A DNA stretch of 64,000 bases, from assembly GCA_002375495.1 (NCBI GenBank), contig DFLU01000010.1, positions 180,053-244,052 of the forward strand, given 5' to 3'. The position numbers and the translations under genes are program-made. The notes beneath the pieces were generated by a model. The model saw only the letters and a list, made by a program, of their open reading frames with translations. It did no database searches and was not told where the DNA came from. Source of the DNA: Flavobacteriaceae bacterium UBA3611. GTDB taxonomy: Bacteria > Bacteroidota > Bacteroidia > Flavobacteriales > Flavobacteriaceae. Numbering within the stretch: position 1 is the stretch's first letter; each line of letters opens with the position of its first letter. Positions 1 through 8,146 of this stretch are shown in pieces.

Positions 1-776
1 GTCTCCTCGAATGTTGTTTTGTATATTTTTATCTTTTGCAGTTCTCCTTCATTGTTTAAATAACACCAAGCTACAGGATAAGGAGACAACCCCCGAACCA
101 ATGCGTCAATGACTGCTACGGGTTGCGACCAATCTATTTTTGTATTCTCGTTTGTAAGTTTGGGTGCTCCTTTAAAAGTACGATCCTTTGGTTGTGCTTT
201 TGTCTCAATAGTGCCATCTTCAATGGCCTGTACTGTATTCAACACTAATTGGGCGCCCGTTTTCATTAAAATGTCGTGTAAGCTACCAACAGTTTCTCTA
301 CTCGTAATAGGTACTTCTTCGGAAAGGATAATCTCTCCGGTATCAATCTTTTCATCTATAAAAAAGGTGGTCACCCCAGTTTTGGCTTCTCGATTAATGA
401 TGGCCCAATTTATAGGTGCGGCCCCTCGGTATTCGGGCAATAAGGAAGCGTGTAGATTAAAGGTGCCGAATTCTGGAAGCTGCCAAACTACTTTTGGGAG
501 CATCCTAAACGCCACTACAATTTGGAGGTTGGCGTTATACGACTTTAATTGTTCGATAAAACCTTCATCTTTTAAATTGGTAGGTTGCAACACTGGGATA
601 TCCTGCTCGGTAGCGTATTCCTTTACCGCCGAAGGGCGCAATTTCCTGCCTCTACCCGCAGGTCTGTCGGGAGCCGTTATCACAGCTACCACATTTTTAT
701 TCTGTTGTACCAGTTCTTTTAAAACCCCAACGGCAAAGTCGGGTGTGCCCATAAATAAGATGCGAAGGTCTTTCAA
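1..776 (-). CDS. fmt: methionyl-tRNA formyltransferase (partial, C-terminus outside window)
   Basis: Transfers a formyl group from 10-formyl-tetrahydrofolate to Met-tRNAfMet for translation initiation. The reading frame opens LKDLRILFMGTPDFAVG, the usual N-terminal strand and loop of Fmt. The catalytic region GTFNLHASLLPEYRGAAP lies near residues 105-120, followed by NWAI and a GETGVTTF-like segment. The only sensible start is TTG at 776; the next in-frame ATG would remove the first beta strand. About 258 codons are present and the frame runs off the left edge, so roughly the last 50 residues of a family usually about 310 long are missing. It starts 7 bp after the recQ stop and is probably co-transcribed with it. 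Peptide deformylase (def), its functional partner, is at 23.0 kb. Confidence 0.93.
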   Translation of the reverse strand, partial: MKDLRILFMGTPDFAVGVLKELVQQNKNVVAVITAPDRPAGRGRKLRPSAVKEYATEQDIPVLQPTNLKDEGFIEQLKSYNANLQIVVAFRMLPKVVWQLPEFGTFNLHASLLPEYRGAAPINWAIINREAKTGVTTFFIDEKIDTGEIILSEEVPITSRETVGSLHDILMKTGAQLVLNTVQAIEDGTIETKAQPKDRTFKGAPKLTNENTKIDWSQPVAVIDALVRGLSPYPVAWCYLNNEGELQKIKIYKTTFEE

Positions 777-783
777 ATTTATT

Positions 784-2682
784 TTATTTTAAGTGAAATC
801 GATTCCTGATGTCCAACTGAATGCTTCCTTGGTCGAGCAACAATCGTAAAACCGAAACGATATCTGTTTCAGCAAAAATAAGTTTTTCTGAAAGTTCCCG
901 TGACGTTTGCGGACCTTCTTCTAGTTGAATTTTTATTTTTTCTGAAATTACCTTTTTTTCCTTTGCAGAAATAGTCCCTTTTGATTTTGTACAAACCGAA
1001 CACATTCCACAAGCTGTGGTATTTTCTTCCCCAAAGTATTGAAGCAGTTGTTTGCTTCTGCAATCGGTCTCGTTGGTGATGTAGTGCAATACCGCTTCAA
1101 CTTGGGCACTTTTTTTCTGTTTTTGAAGAGAGATTTCTTTCGCTAACGGATTGATTGTACGCTCATCTTCTCGTGGCACCATAAACGTAAGTACAGCATC
1201 AGTAGTCTGTAATTGCAACTCGATGAGTTCGTCTCGCTCCATCTGTTTTAACACGTCAATAATCGTTGGGATTGATTGCCCAGACTTTGTTGCAACCAAC
1301 TGAAGATTTACTGTGGCTGCTGTTTCAAAAATACCTCCGTACAACCGTAAAATGGTCTTACCGATGACCGATGCTCGCATGTCGTTTTTAAAATACGCTA
1401 AGACTACCTCTGATGTTGTTTTGAAATGAACGGTCGATTTCCTACCAAAAGTTTTTGACAGTTGAAGCACCCCGAGCCTGTCTAATACCTGTATGCTATT
1501 AAATGCAAGTAGCGAATTGAGCTCATAGGTATGGCAAAAATCTCCGAAGCTAAACGGATGCGTGCTAAACGCTCCTTCACCATAAGGTATCTGAAAATAA
1601 CTATTCAACTTTTTGTAGGCAAATTTTACGTCTTTGACCGTAGGGTAGGAGTCTACAAACTGCGATTGTACCACTTGCTTGTCATGGTCGCTCCAAATAA
1701 TAACCGCTTTCGCTATTTCACTATCGCGTCCGGCGCGACCTGCCTCCTGAAAGTAAGCCTCTAAGCTATCTGGCAATTGCATATGGGCTACTACTCGAAC
1801 ATCGGGCTGGTCGATACCCATCCCGAAGGCGTTGGTCGCTACTATCGTTGGGGCTGTTCCTTGTTGCCAAGCCTGCATTTTTGCCGCTTTCTCTTCAGGT
1901 GAGAGTCCGCCATGATAAAACGTACTCGCAATGCCTAGTGTATTGAGTTGGTTGCTGATTTCAACACACATTTTTCTGCTGCGCACATACACAATGGCTT
2001 TCCCTGAAAGGTTTTTTAGCAACTGTTCTAAACGATACAGTTTGTCTTCTTCTTTCAGCACATGGTAACTCAGGTTGTCACGCGCAAAAGAAGCACGGTG
2101 AATATCGGGCAATTCTAGTTTTAACTCTTGAATAGTATCTGTGAGCACCTCGTCTGTGGCTGTAGCGGTAAGCGCAATCATGGGCACGAGCGGGTGCATC
2201 TCTCTTAAGAGTGAAATGTTTTTATACGCAGGTCTAAAGTCGTTTCCCCATTGCGAAATACAATGTGCCTCATCGATAGCAATTAAATTAACAGGCATTA
2301 ATTTTATAGCATTCTGCACTACTTCTTGTTGTAACCGTTCTGGTGATAGGTATAAAAATTTATAATTTCCGAAGCGGGCATTGTCTAGAACTGTTTGCAA
2401 ATCCTGAAACGAAATCCCACCAGAGAGTTGCAAAGCTTTTATTCCTTTGCTCTTTAAGTTGCGTACTTGGTCTGCCATAAGCGCCACTAAGGGAGAAATA
2501 ACAATGCAGATACCTTCGGTTGCTAATGCAGGGACTTGAAAACAAACCGATTTGCCACCGCTGGTTGGCAGTAGTGCTACGGTGTCTTTTCCCTGCAACA
2601 CCGAATTGATGATCTCTTCCTGCAGTGGCCGAAAGCTGTTGAAACCCCAATAGGTCTCTAGTATGTTTGCGGGACTTTTCAA
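784..2682 (-). CDS. recQ: ATP-dependent DNA helicase RecQ
   Basis: 3'-5' superfamily 2 helicase for recombination and fork repair, 632 aa. Visible in order: Walker A region TSGGKS (residues 40-45), DEAH box (137-140) followed by CISQWGNDFRP, the helicase C motifs ending QEAGRAGRD, and an RQC zinc site with four Cys (the CRSKQLLQYFG segment and CGMCSVC). The C-terminus after the zinc site is a short winged-helix-like tail and I see no HRDC domain, so this is the shorter RecQ form common in Flavobacteriia. The start overlaps the upstream ATPase gene by 4 bp (ATGA), which indicates translational coupling. Confidence 0.95.
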   Translation of the reverse strand: MKSPANILETYWGFNSFRPLQEEIINSVLQGKDTVALLPTSGGKSVCFQVPALATEGICIVISPLVALMADQVRNLKSKGIKALQLSGGISFQDLQTVLDNARFGNYKFLYLSPERLQQEVVQNAIKLMPVNLIAIDEAHCISQWGNDFRPAYKNISLLREMHPLVPMIALTATATDEVLTDTIQELKLELPDIHRASFARDNLSYHVLKEEDKLYRLEQLLKNLSGKAIVYVRSRKMCVEISNQLNTLGIASTFYHGGLSPEEKAAKMQAWQQGTAPTIVATNAFGMGIDQPDVRVVAHMQLPDSLEAYFQEAGRAGRDSEIAKAVIIWSDHDKQVVQSQFVDSYPTVKDVKFAYKKLNSYFQIPYGEGAFSTHPFSFGDFCHTYELNSLLAFNSIQVLDRLGVLQLSKTFGRKSTVHFKTTSEVVLAYFKNDMRASVIGKTILRLYGGIFETAATVNLQLVATKSGQSIPTIIDVLKQMERDELIELQLQTTDAVLTFMVPREDERTINPLAKEISLQKQKKSAQVEAVLHYITNETDCRSKQLLQYFGEENTTACGMCSVCTKSKGTISAKEKKVISEKIKIQLEEGPQTSRELSEKLIFAETDIVSVLRLLLDQGSIQLDIRNRFHLK

Positions 2683-3239
2683 AGAGGAGTTTTCAGGGTT
2701 GTTTCTATAAACGTGATACGTTCACCAACTGGGCCTTTGGGGACTTCAATAGGAGCATAGCCAAAAGACTCGTACCCTTTTTTTAAGAATGAATACAAAA
2801 CAGTTGCAATTTCAAAACTCTCATAACGTTCATTGTCTTGCACATAGATTTCTTCCCACGGTGGTAGTAGAAATACATGGTCATATTTGTGCGTTTGGCA
2901 GGTGTCTGAAAAATGTTCAGGATATTCGGTACCTAAGTAATCCATATAAATAGGTACATCGGGAAGGCCGCGATCGTAAAAGAGAAAATTTCCGAAGAAA
3001 TTGCGCGCATCGTGAAATTGTTGCAACCTACCTTCTAACAACTTTTGGCTAAAAAGAATCGGGTCTGTAAGAAAGAGCTGGTCGATTCCCTCTTTTTGTG
3101 CTTGCAGCGTAACGGCTCTGGAAATTTCGTGCATACAGTTATGCCCTTTCTGCTCAAGTTCGGTTATAAGAGTGCTTTTTCCTGTTCCAGGACCACCAAT
3201 AATGACAATTCTTTTCGGGATATTAGAAGATGTTGGCAT
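2679..3239 (-). CDS. AAA family ATPase (AAA_28 / NadR kinase-like)
   Basis: Small P-loop protein of 186 aa. Walker A is GGPGTGKS at residues 15-22, followed by a thymidylate-kinase-like fold (FYDRGLPDVPIYMDYLG in the middle, then FLLPPWEEIYVQDNERYE). This pattern matches the AAA_28 group, which resembles the ribosylnicotinamide kinase half of NadR. The substrate is not known. It is the first gene of the unit leading into recQ and fmt, with a 4-bp overlap with recQ. A nucleoside or nucleotide kinase role is inference only. Confidence 0.8.
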   Translation of the reverse strand: MPTSSNIPKRIVIIGGPGTGKSTLITELEQKGHNCMHEISRAVTLQAQKEGIDQLFLTDPILFSQKLLEGRLQQFHDARNFFGNFLFYDRGLPDVPIYMDYLGTEYPEHFSDTCQTHKYDHVFLLPPWEEIYVQDNERYESFEIATVLYSFLKKGYESFGYAPIEVPKGPVGERITFIETTLKTPL

Positions 3240-3278
3240 TTTAAATGAAATTAAAATAATCTGATAAGCTCATTAGTC

Positions 3279-3324
3279 TTCGACTGCGCTCAGACTGACA
3301 ATTCGACTGCGCTCAGACTGACAA
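3279..3324. repeat. perfect 23-bp tandem repeat, two copies
   Basis: Two identical adjacent 23-bp units (3279-3301 and 3302-3324), each beginning TTCGACTGCGCTCAG, in the gap between divergent genes. The same core occurs in the 5' end of the OstA-like gene near 35.23 kb and, in inverse orientation and variant form, at 57.8-58.1 kb. It is an intergenic repeat family, not a gene. Confidence 0.9.
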
Positions 3325-3391
3325 TTTATAATTATTGTACTATAAGATTCAAAAGTACAAAGACCGCTTTAATTAGTTGATACGAGAACCG

Positions 3392-3399
3392 TATCTTTG
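3392..3399 (+). promoter_or_regulatory. -7 promoter box for DUF493 gene
   Basis: TATCTTTG fits the Bacteroidota primary sigma factor box TAnnTTTG. It lies 16 nt before the ATG at 3416, giving a leader of roughly 10 nt. A weak TTTA about 20 bp upstream could be the -33 element. Confidence 0.7.
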
Positions 3400-3415
3400 C
3401 ACAAAACGAAAGTTT

Positions 3416-3706
3416 ATGGCTACCGATAAGCAAAAAGAAGAATTTTATGCGAGATTAAAAGAACAATTAGAAGGGGACACCGATTGGCCCTCACCGTACC
3501 TTTATAAGTTTATTGTACCTGCAAGTAACGAAAAAATAGCAGAGATAGAAGCAATTTTTGATGGCACCGATGCACTCATTCAAACTCGAGATTCTTCAAA
3601 AGGGACATACACCAGTGTTTCGATAAAAGTGACGATGGATTCGCCCGATGCTGTGATAGCGAAATATTTGCAAGTTTCGGCTGTGGAAGGCGTGATTTCA
3701 CTATAA
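3416..3706 (+). CDS. DUF493 family protein (YbeD-like)
   Basis: 96-aa protein of the DUF493/YbeD family, small ACT-like alpha-beta proteins of unknown exact role. The sequence has the usual WPSPYLYKFIVP strand near the N-terminus and ends SVSIKVTMDSPDAVIAKYLQ. The ATG at 3416 is chosen because a good promoter box lies at 3392-3399; an upstream in-frame extension to 3377 would start inside that promoter. The DUF4290 gene and murA follow on the same strand. Confidence 0.85.
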   Translation: MATDKQKEEFYARLKEQLEGDTDWPSPYLYKFIVPASNEKIAEIEAIFDGTDALIQTRDSSKGTYTSVSIKVTMDSPDAVIAKYLQVSAVEGVISL

Positions 3707-3765
3707 TTTTAGTATTTTGCAAACGTTATTACTTCAACTAGAAGACATTTCCTAAACACATTATT

Positions 3766-4413
3766 TTGATAGAAGCTATAGAATACAATACGGAGCGTCC
3801 GCACCTTATCATTCCTGAATACGGTAGGCATATCCAAAAAATGGTAGACCAGGCCGTGGCCGAGGAAGACCCAGAAAAACGAAACAAGCAAGCGAAAAGC
3901 ATCATTGCGGTAATGGGAAATTTAAATCCGCACCTGCGCGATGTCCCAGATTTCCAACACAAGCTATGGGATCAGTTGTTTATCATTTCAGATTTTAAAC
4001 TGGATGTAGATTCGCCTTATGAAAAACCAACTCCGGAAGAATTATACGCGCCTCCTGGCCCGTTAGCCTATCCGCAAAATCACCCAAAATACCGTTTCTA
4101 CGGCAACAACATCAAACGAATGATCGATGTTGCCAACAGTTGGGAAGATGGTGATAAAAAAGATGGTCTGATCCTTACCATCGCAAACCACATGAAAAAG
4201 TGCTTTTTGAACTGGAACAAAGACACCGTTGAAGACGATGTGATCTTTAACCATTTATTCGAGCTCTCAGGTGGTAAAATAAACCTCAAAAACAGTGATG
4301 AAGACCTGCGCGATGCACAAAAGTTGATGAAGACGAAAAAGCGCTTCAGTAGCAATAATTCGGGTGGTAAAAAGAACCAAAAGAATAACAATCGCGGTCG
4401 CAAGCGTTACTAA
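3766..4413 (+). CDS. DUF4290 domain-containing protein
   Basis: 215 aa, a family I know only from Bacteroidota. Recognised by IEYNTERPHLIIPEYGRHIQ near the start and GNLNPHLRDVPDFQHKLWDQLF in the first third. The last 30 residues are a Lys/Arg/Asn/Gly-rich tail (GGKKNQKNNNRGRKRY) that looks disordered and nucleic-acid binding. The start is TTG at 3766; no ATG lies upstream of the conserved part. The gene is 16 bp from murA and probably shares its transcript. Function unknown. Confidence 0.82.
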   Translation: MIEAIEYNTERPHLIIPEYGRHIQKMVDQAVAEEDPEKRNKQAKSIIAVMGNLNPHLRDVPDFQHKLWDQLFIISDFKLDVDSPYEKPTPEELYAPPGPLAYPQNHPKYRFYGNNIKRMIDVANSWEDGDKKDGLILTIANHMKKCFLNWNKDTVEDDVIFNHLFELSGGKINLKNSDEDLRDAQKLMKTKKRFSSNNSGGKKNQKNNNRGRKRY

Positions 4414-4429
4414 TCTCCTCTATTAAACT

Positions 4430-5743
4430 ATGGGAACTTTCCAAATTGAAGGCGGTCACAAACTAAAAGGTGAAATCCGTCCGCAAGGTGCTAAAAATGA
4501 AGCCTTGCAAATTCTCTGTGCCGTATTGGCAACTCCTGAAGAAGTAATTATTGAGAACATTCCAGACATACGGGATGTAAATAAGCTCATTGAAATTTTA
4601 GGAAATCTAGGCGTAAAGATTAAAAAATTAGAAAAAGGTACCTATTCATTTACAGCAGATGAAGTAAACCTCGATTATCTCGAATCTGAACTTTTCAAAA
4701 AAGAAGGAAGTTCGTTGCGGGGTTCAATTATGATTGTAGGTGCTTTATTAGGTCGCTTCGGAAAGGGATATATCCCCAGACCTGGAGGCGATAAAATTGG
4801 GCGTCGAAGATTAGATACCCACTTTGAAGGTTTTATTAAACTCGGAGCGAAATTCCGTTACAACAGAGAAGAACGTTTTTATGGTGTTGAAGCACCGAAC
4901 GGGCTCACGGGTTGTGATATGTTATTAGACCAAGCCTCGGTTACTGGTACAGCAAACATTGTGCTAGCAGCGGTTATGGCGAAAGGTGTTACTACAATTT
5001 ACAATGCCGCTTGTGAACCTTATTTGCAACAACTTTGCAAAATGCTGAACAGCATGGGCGCAAAAATCACGGGCGTAGGCTCTAACTTATTAACTATTGA
5101 AGGAGTAAAAGAGTTGGGAGGTTGTACACACCGTATCCTTCCTGACATGATCGAGATTGGGAGTTGGATTGGCCTCGCGGCAATGACCAAAAGTGAAATT
5201 ACAATTAAAGATGTAAGTTGGAAAGACTTAGGGCTAATTCCTGATACATTCCGGAAATTAGGGATAACCTTAGAAAAAAGAGGAGACGATATTTACATTC
5301 CTTCGCATGTTGATGGATATGAAATTCAGGGATATATCGACGGATCAACACTAACAGTAGCAGATGCGCCTTGGCCAGGTTTTACACCCGACTTGCTGAG
5401 TATTGTGCTGGTGGTTTGTACGCAAGCCAAAGGAAATGTGCTCATTCACCAAAAAATGTTCGAAAGCCGTCTGTTCTTTGTAGACAAGCTAATCGACATG
5501 GGGGCACGCATCATCTTGTGCGATCCACACCGCGCTACGGTGATGGGGCACGATTTTAAGTCGCAGTTAAAAGCGACCACTATGGTATCTCCCGACATTC
5601 GCGCGGGGATTTCGTTGCTCATCGCGGCACTTTCTGCCAAAGGAACCAGTGTGATTCACAATATTGAACAAATAGACCGTGGTTACGAAAATATTGATGA
5701 GCGCCTACAGGCGATTGGTGCAAAAATTGTGCGCATCGAATAG
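4430..5743 (+). CDS. murA: UDP-N-acetylglucosamine 1-carboxyvinyltransferase MurA (Asp at active-site Cys position)
   Basis: First committed step of peptidoglycan synthesis: transfers enolpyruvate from PEP to UDP-GlcNAc in the cytoplasm. 437 aa, EPSP-synthase fold with two inside-out barrel halves. GAKNEALQ (residues 20-27) holds the catalytic Lys and Asn. In the active-site loop, where E. coli has PGGCTIG with Cys115, this protein reads PGGDKIG: Asp121, codon GAT at 4790-4792. Fosfomycin alkylates that Cys, and MurA enzymes with Asp there are known to be insensitive (for example in mycobacteria). A bidirectional terminator follows the gene. Confidence 0.96.
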   Translation: MGTFQIEGGHKLKGEIRPQGAKNEALQILCAVLATPEEVIIENIPDIRDVNKLIEILGNLGVKIKKLEKGTYSFTADEVNLDYLESELFKKEGSSLRGSIMIVGALLGRFGKGYIPRPGGDKIGRRRLDTHFEGFIKLGAKFRYNREERFYGVEAPNGLTGCDMLLDQASVTGTANIVLAAVMAKGVTTIYNAACEPYLQQLCKMLNSMGAKITGVGSNLLTIEGVKELGGCTHRILPDMIEIGSWIGLAAMTKSEITIKDVSWKDLGLIPDTFRKLGITLEKRGDDIYIPSHVDGYEIQGYIDGSTLTVADAPWPGFTPDLLSIVLVVCTQAKGNVLIHQKMFESRLFFVDKLIDMGARIILCDPHRATVMGHDFKSQLKATTMVSPDIRAGISLLIAALSAKGTSVIHNIEQIDRGYENIDERLQAIGAKIVRIE

Positions 5744-5770
5744 CGTTCGACCATTTTAAAAAAAGGAATA

Positions 5771-5805
5771 AAAAAAGCGTCTGATAGAAATATCAGACGC
5801 TTTTT
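5771..5805. terminator. bidirectional rho-independent terminator
   Basis: AAAAAAGCGTCTGATA, loop gaaa, then TATCAGACGCTTTTT: a stem of at least 11 bp flanked by A and T runs. It serves murA on the plus strand and the convergent gene that ends at 5825 on the minus strand. Confidence 0.92.
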
Positions 5806-5824
5806 GATTTGTATAACTGAAGGA

Positions 5825-6415
5825 TTATGCCTTTCGGCTCTTATTAATTTCGTCTTGTAGCTTTCTTCGAAGTTGCTGTTGTTCTTCTAATTTCTTCTGT
5901 CGGTGGGCTTCAAATTCAATTTCTATTTCGGCTAATTTCAGTTGTGCCTCTTTGGTCACGGCGTGGCTGTTTTTAAACTTTAACACAAAAAAGGCCAGTG
6001 CTAACACAAGTATGCCAATAATAGACCACATTACGGCGTTGTAGGTGCTTTTTTCAGTAAGTGTTCCTAAAAACTCAATGCCATTTTCTTTCTTTTGGCT
6101 AAGGGCCAAATCTTCTTTGGTTGCAGCTAAATCTTGGGAGAGTGACGCGATTTCGTTTTTCCGTTCATCTATTTCCGTATTTAAGGTACCAATAGTGCCT
6201 TCTAGACTTTTAATAGAATCGATTACATTAGCGCGAAGCTTGGCAATTTCTGTTTTTTTAATCACCTTATACTCTTCAAAACTATTCGATCCGTCTACAA
6301 CATCAATAAATTGGTTTTCAATGGTATTAGGTTTGTTCTCGTTGGGGGTTTCCTGTGCAAATGCTGTTAATGTGCAGCATACCAGCGCAAGCAGGATGGG
6401 TGTTTTTTTCATCAT
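5825..6415 (-). CDS. exported membrane-anchored coiled-coil protein, unknown function
   Basis: About 196 aa from the ATG at 6415 (MMKKTPILLALVCCTLTAFAQ), which gives a clean signal peptide; the longer frame to 6457 adds residues with no sign of conservation. Then come a polar region, a coiled coil (LEGTIGTLNTEIDERKNEIAS), one transmembrane helix (VMWSIIGILVLALAFFVLKF) and a second charged coiled coil (KLAEIEIEFEAHRQKKLEEQ). I recall that members of this flavobacterial family are sometimes labelled tRNA (guanine-N1)-methyltransferase in databases. Nothing in this sequence supports that: there is no SPOUT or SAM-binding motif. It may organise the envelope, which is speculation. Confidence 0.75.
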   Translation of the reverse strand: MMKKTPILLALVCCTLTAFAQETPNENKPNTIENQFIDVVDGSNSFEEYKVIKKTEIAKLRANVIDSIKSLEGTIGTLNTEIDERKNEIASLSQDLAATKEDLALSQKKENGIEFLGTLTEKSTYNAVMWSIIGILVLALAFFVLKFKNSHAVTKEAQLKLAEIEIEFEAHRQKKLEEQQQLRRKLQDEINKSRKA

Positions 6416-6506
6416 AGTTGTTTTGTTGGGTTTGTTATGAAACAGATAACAACGCAAGATTAGAAAAATTGTGTTAAACTGCCCAAAACTACCCAGACAT
6501 TACCAT

Positions 6507-6743
6507 TTATTTAACAAGCACCTTTTTGCTATTATAACAGAACGATAGCGCACCAGATGGGCATTTTTTTATCTGCTGAATTATTTTTTCTGTTTCGGCA
6601 CCGTCTAAATCTATCCAAGGGATTACAGTTGTTCTAAACACTGCTGAAAGTCCTTTGGCACATGCTTCTGCATGAATGCATGTTTTTGGCTGGTACGTAA
6701 CTGTAATTTCACCATTGGTGAATTCATTTTTGTAAGACTGCAT
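6507..6743 (-). CDS. (4Fe-4S) mono-cluster protein, YjdI family (Fer4_19)
   Basis: 78 aa. Cysteines at residues 22, 28, 61 and 69, in the pattern TCIHAEAC ... KKCPSGALSF of the divergent mono-cluster ferredoxin family Fer4_19 that includes E. coli YjdI. Likely a small cytoplasmic electron carrier or iron-sulfur protein; the partner is unknown. It stands alone, with about 90 bp of unremarkable spacer on each side. Confidence 0.85.
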   Translation of the reverse strand: MQSYKNEFTNGEITVTYQPKTCIHAEACAKGLSAVFRTTVIPWIDLDGAETEKIIQQIKKCPSGALSFCYNSKKVLVK

Positions 6744-6840
6744 AGGCTAAATTTTGGGGGCAAAAGCCATAATTACATCGATAAATATACCAAAATAATC
6801 GACAAAAAGCATTTTCAAGGAAAAATCTTACAATAAAATG

Positions 6841-8145
6841 TTAATTTATTGCAGATTTGTAGGTTTCTAAGGCACGTTCTCGGGCTTCTTTATGGTCTAC
6901 CATAGGTTCAGGATAGGCATCGGTACCATATTCTTCCACCCATTCGTTGATATACGATTTGTTTTTATCGAATTTTTCAATTTGTGTCGTCGGATTGAAT
7001 ATTCTGAAATACGGCGCGGCATCTACACCACTTCCTGCAGCCCACTGCCAATTGCCCACATTGCTAGACAATTCATAATCGAGTAACTTTTCAGCAAAAT
7101 AACTTTCTCCCCAACGCCAATCTATCAACAGATGTTTGCACAGAAAACTGGCTACCAGCATACGTACCCGATTGTGCATATATCCTGTTTCGTTTAATTG
7201 TCGCATCCCAGCGTCAACCAACGGAAATCCGGTAGTACCAGTTTTCCATTTTTCAAATTCGTCTTCGTCGTTTCGCCACGGGACGCGATCATATTTTTTC
7301 CTGAAGGCTTGGTCTATCGTTTTAGGGTAATGCCACAAAATTTGCATAAAAAACTCACGCCAGATCAATTCCTGCCAAAAGGTTTCGTTCTTTTCCGAAG
7401 TCGCTTTTTTTATCATTTTACGCACGCTAACGGTGCCAAAACGCAGATAAGGACCTAATCTGGAAGTGCCCTCTTGGGCAGGAAAATTCCTAGTTTTTTC
7501 GTATTCCTGAATGGTAGTGGGAGTAACATCGTAGTCTGGAACGCGAATGTTAGAACGTGAAAAACCAATGTCTGAAAGCGATAAGTTTGGCAACCGGCTA
7601 TGCTCGATAAGCTGGTCCATAAACTGCGAGGTATAGTAAATCTTGGGGTCACCATCACTTTTAAACTGTGCCTTCCACTTTTTCATATAGGGCGTATATA
7701 CCACATACGGATCGCCGTCGTCTTTTACAATTTCATCTTTTTCATAAATAACTTGGTCTTTAAACGTATGGAAACCAATCTTTTTTTCTTTTAATATTTC
7801 TGAAATTTCCGCTTCGCGATTTTTTGCGTACGGCTCATAATCATGGTTGGTAATCACATGTTGCACCTCGAATTCGGAAAGTAACGTCTTAAAAACTGCT
7901 TTGGGCGTGCCGTGGTACATCGCCAAACTACTGCCATGTTCCTGTAATTCAGAACGCATTTGCTGTAACGTATCATAAATAAAAGTAACGCGTGCATCGT
8001 CTTTGGGCAATTCGTCTAAAATATTGGTGTCGAATATAAATATGGGCAACACAGGGTATTTCCCATGAAGCGCCTTGTAAAAACCTACGTTATCGTCTAA
8101 ACGTAAATCTCTTCGAAACCAAAATACGTTTACTTTTCCTGCCAT
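6841..8145 (-). CDS. phr: deoxyribodipyrimidine photolyase / cryptochrome family
   Basis: 434 aa, class I CPD photolyase-like flavoprotein that repairs UV dimers using blue light. The N-terminal Rossmann-like antenna domain starts VFWFRRDLRLDDN. The FAD-binding part shows TSRLGPYLRFGTVS, WQELIWREFFMQI and NWQWAAGSGVDAAPYFRIFNP. Length fits bacterial photolyases. It is the last gene of a tight operon with an SDR protein (1-bp gap) and an SRPBCC protein, a grouping I know from light-induced photolyase clusters in other bacteria. Confidence 0.93.
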   Translation of the reverse strand: MAGKVNVFWFRRDLRLDDNVGFYKALHGKYPVLPIFIFDTNILDELPKDDARVTFIYDTLQQMRSELQEHGSSLAMYHGTPKAVFKTLLSEFEVQHVITNHDYEPYAKNREAEISEILKEKKIGFHTFKDQVIYEKDEIVKDDGDPYVVYTPYMKKWKAQFKSDGDPKIYYTSQFMDQLIEHSRLPNLSLSDIGFSRSNIRVPDYDVTPTTIQEYEKTRNFPAQEGTSRLGPYLRFGTVSVRKMIKKATSEKNETFWQELIWREFFMQILWHYPKTIDQAFRKKYDRVPWRNDEDEFEKWKTGTTGFPLVDAGMRQLNETGYMHNRVRMLVASFLCKHLLIDWRWGESYFAEKLLDYELSSNVGNWQWAAGSGVDAAPYFRIFNPTTQIEKFDKNKSYINEWVEEYGTDAYPEPMVDHKEARERALETYKSAIN

Positions 8146-8146
8146 G

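Noticed and set aside
109..792. Plus-strand 227-codon frame at the left end
   Set aside because: It is the antisense of fmt, whose minus-strand translation has clear family motifs; fmt has a TTG start and is cut by the edge.
3279..3324. Phage attachment site or CRISPR remnant
   Set aside because: The 23-bp tandem pair has no neighbouring integrase or tRNA, and its core recurs as a dispersed intergenic element.
5825..6415. tRNA (guanine-N1)-methyltransferase label for this protein family
   Set aside because: The protein is a signal peptide, coiled coils and one membrane helix; no methyltransferase motif is seen.
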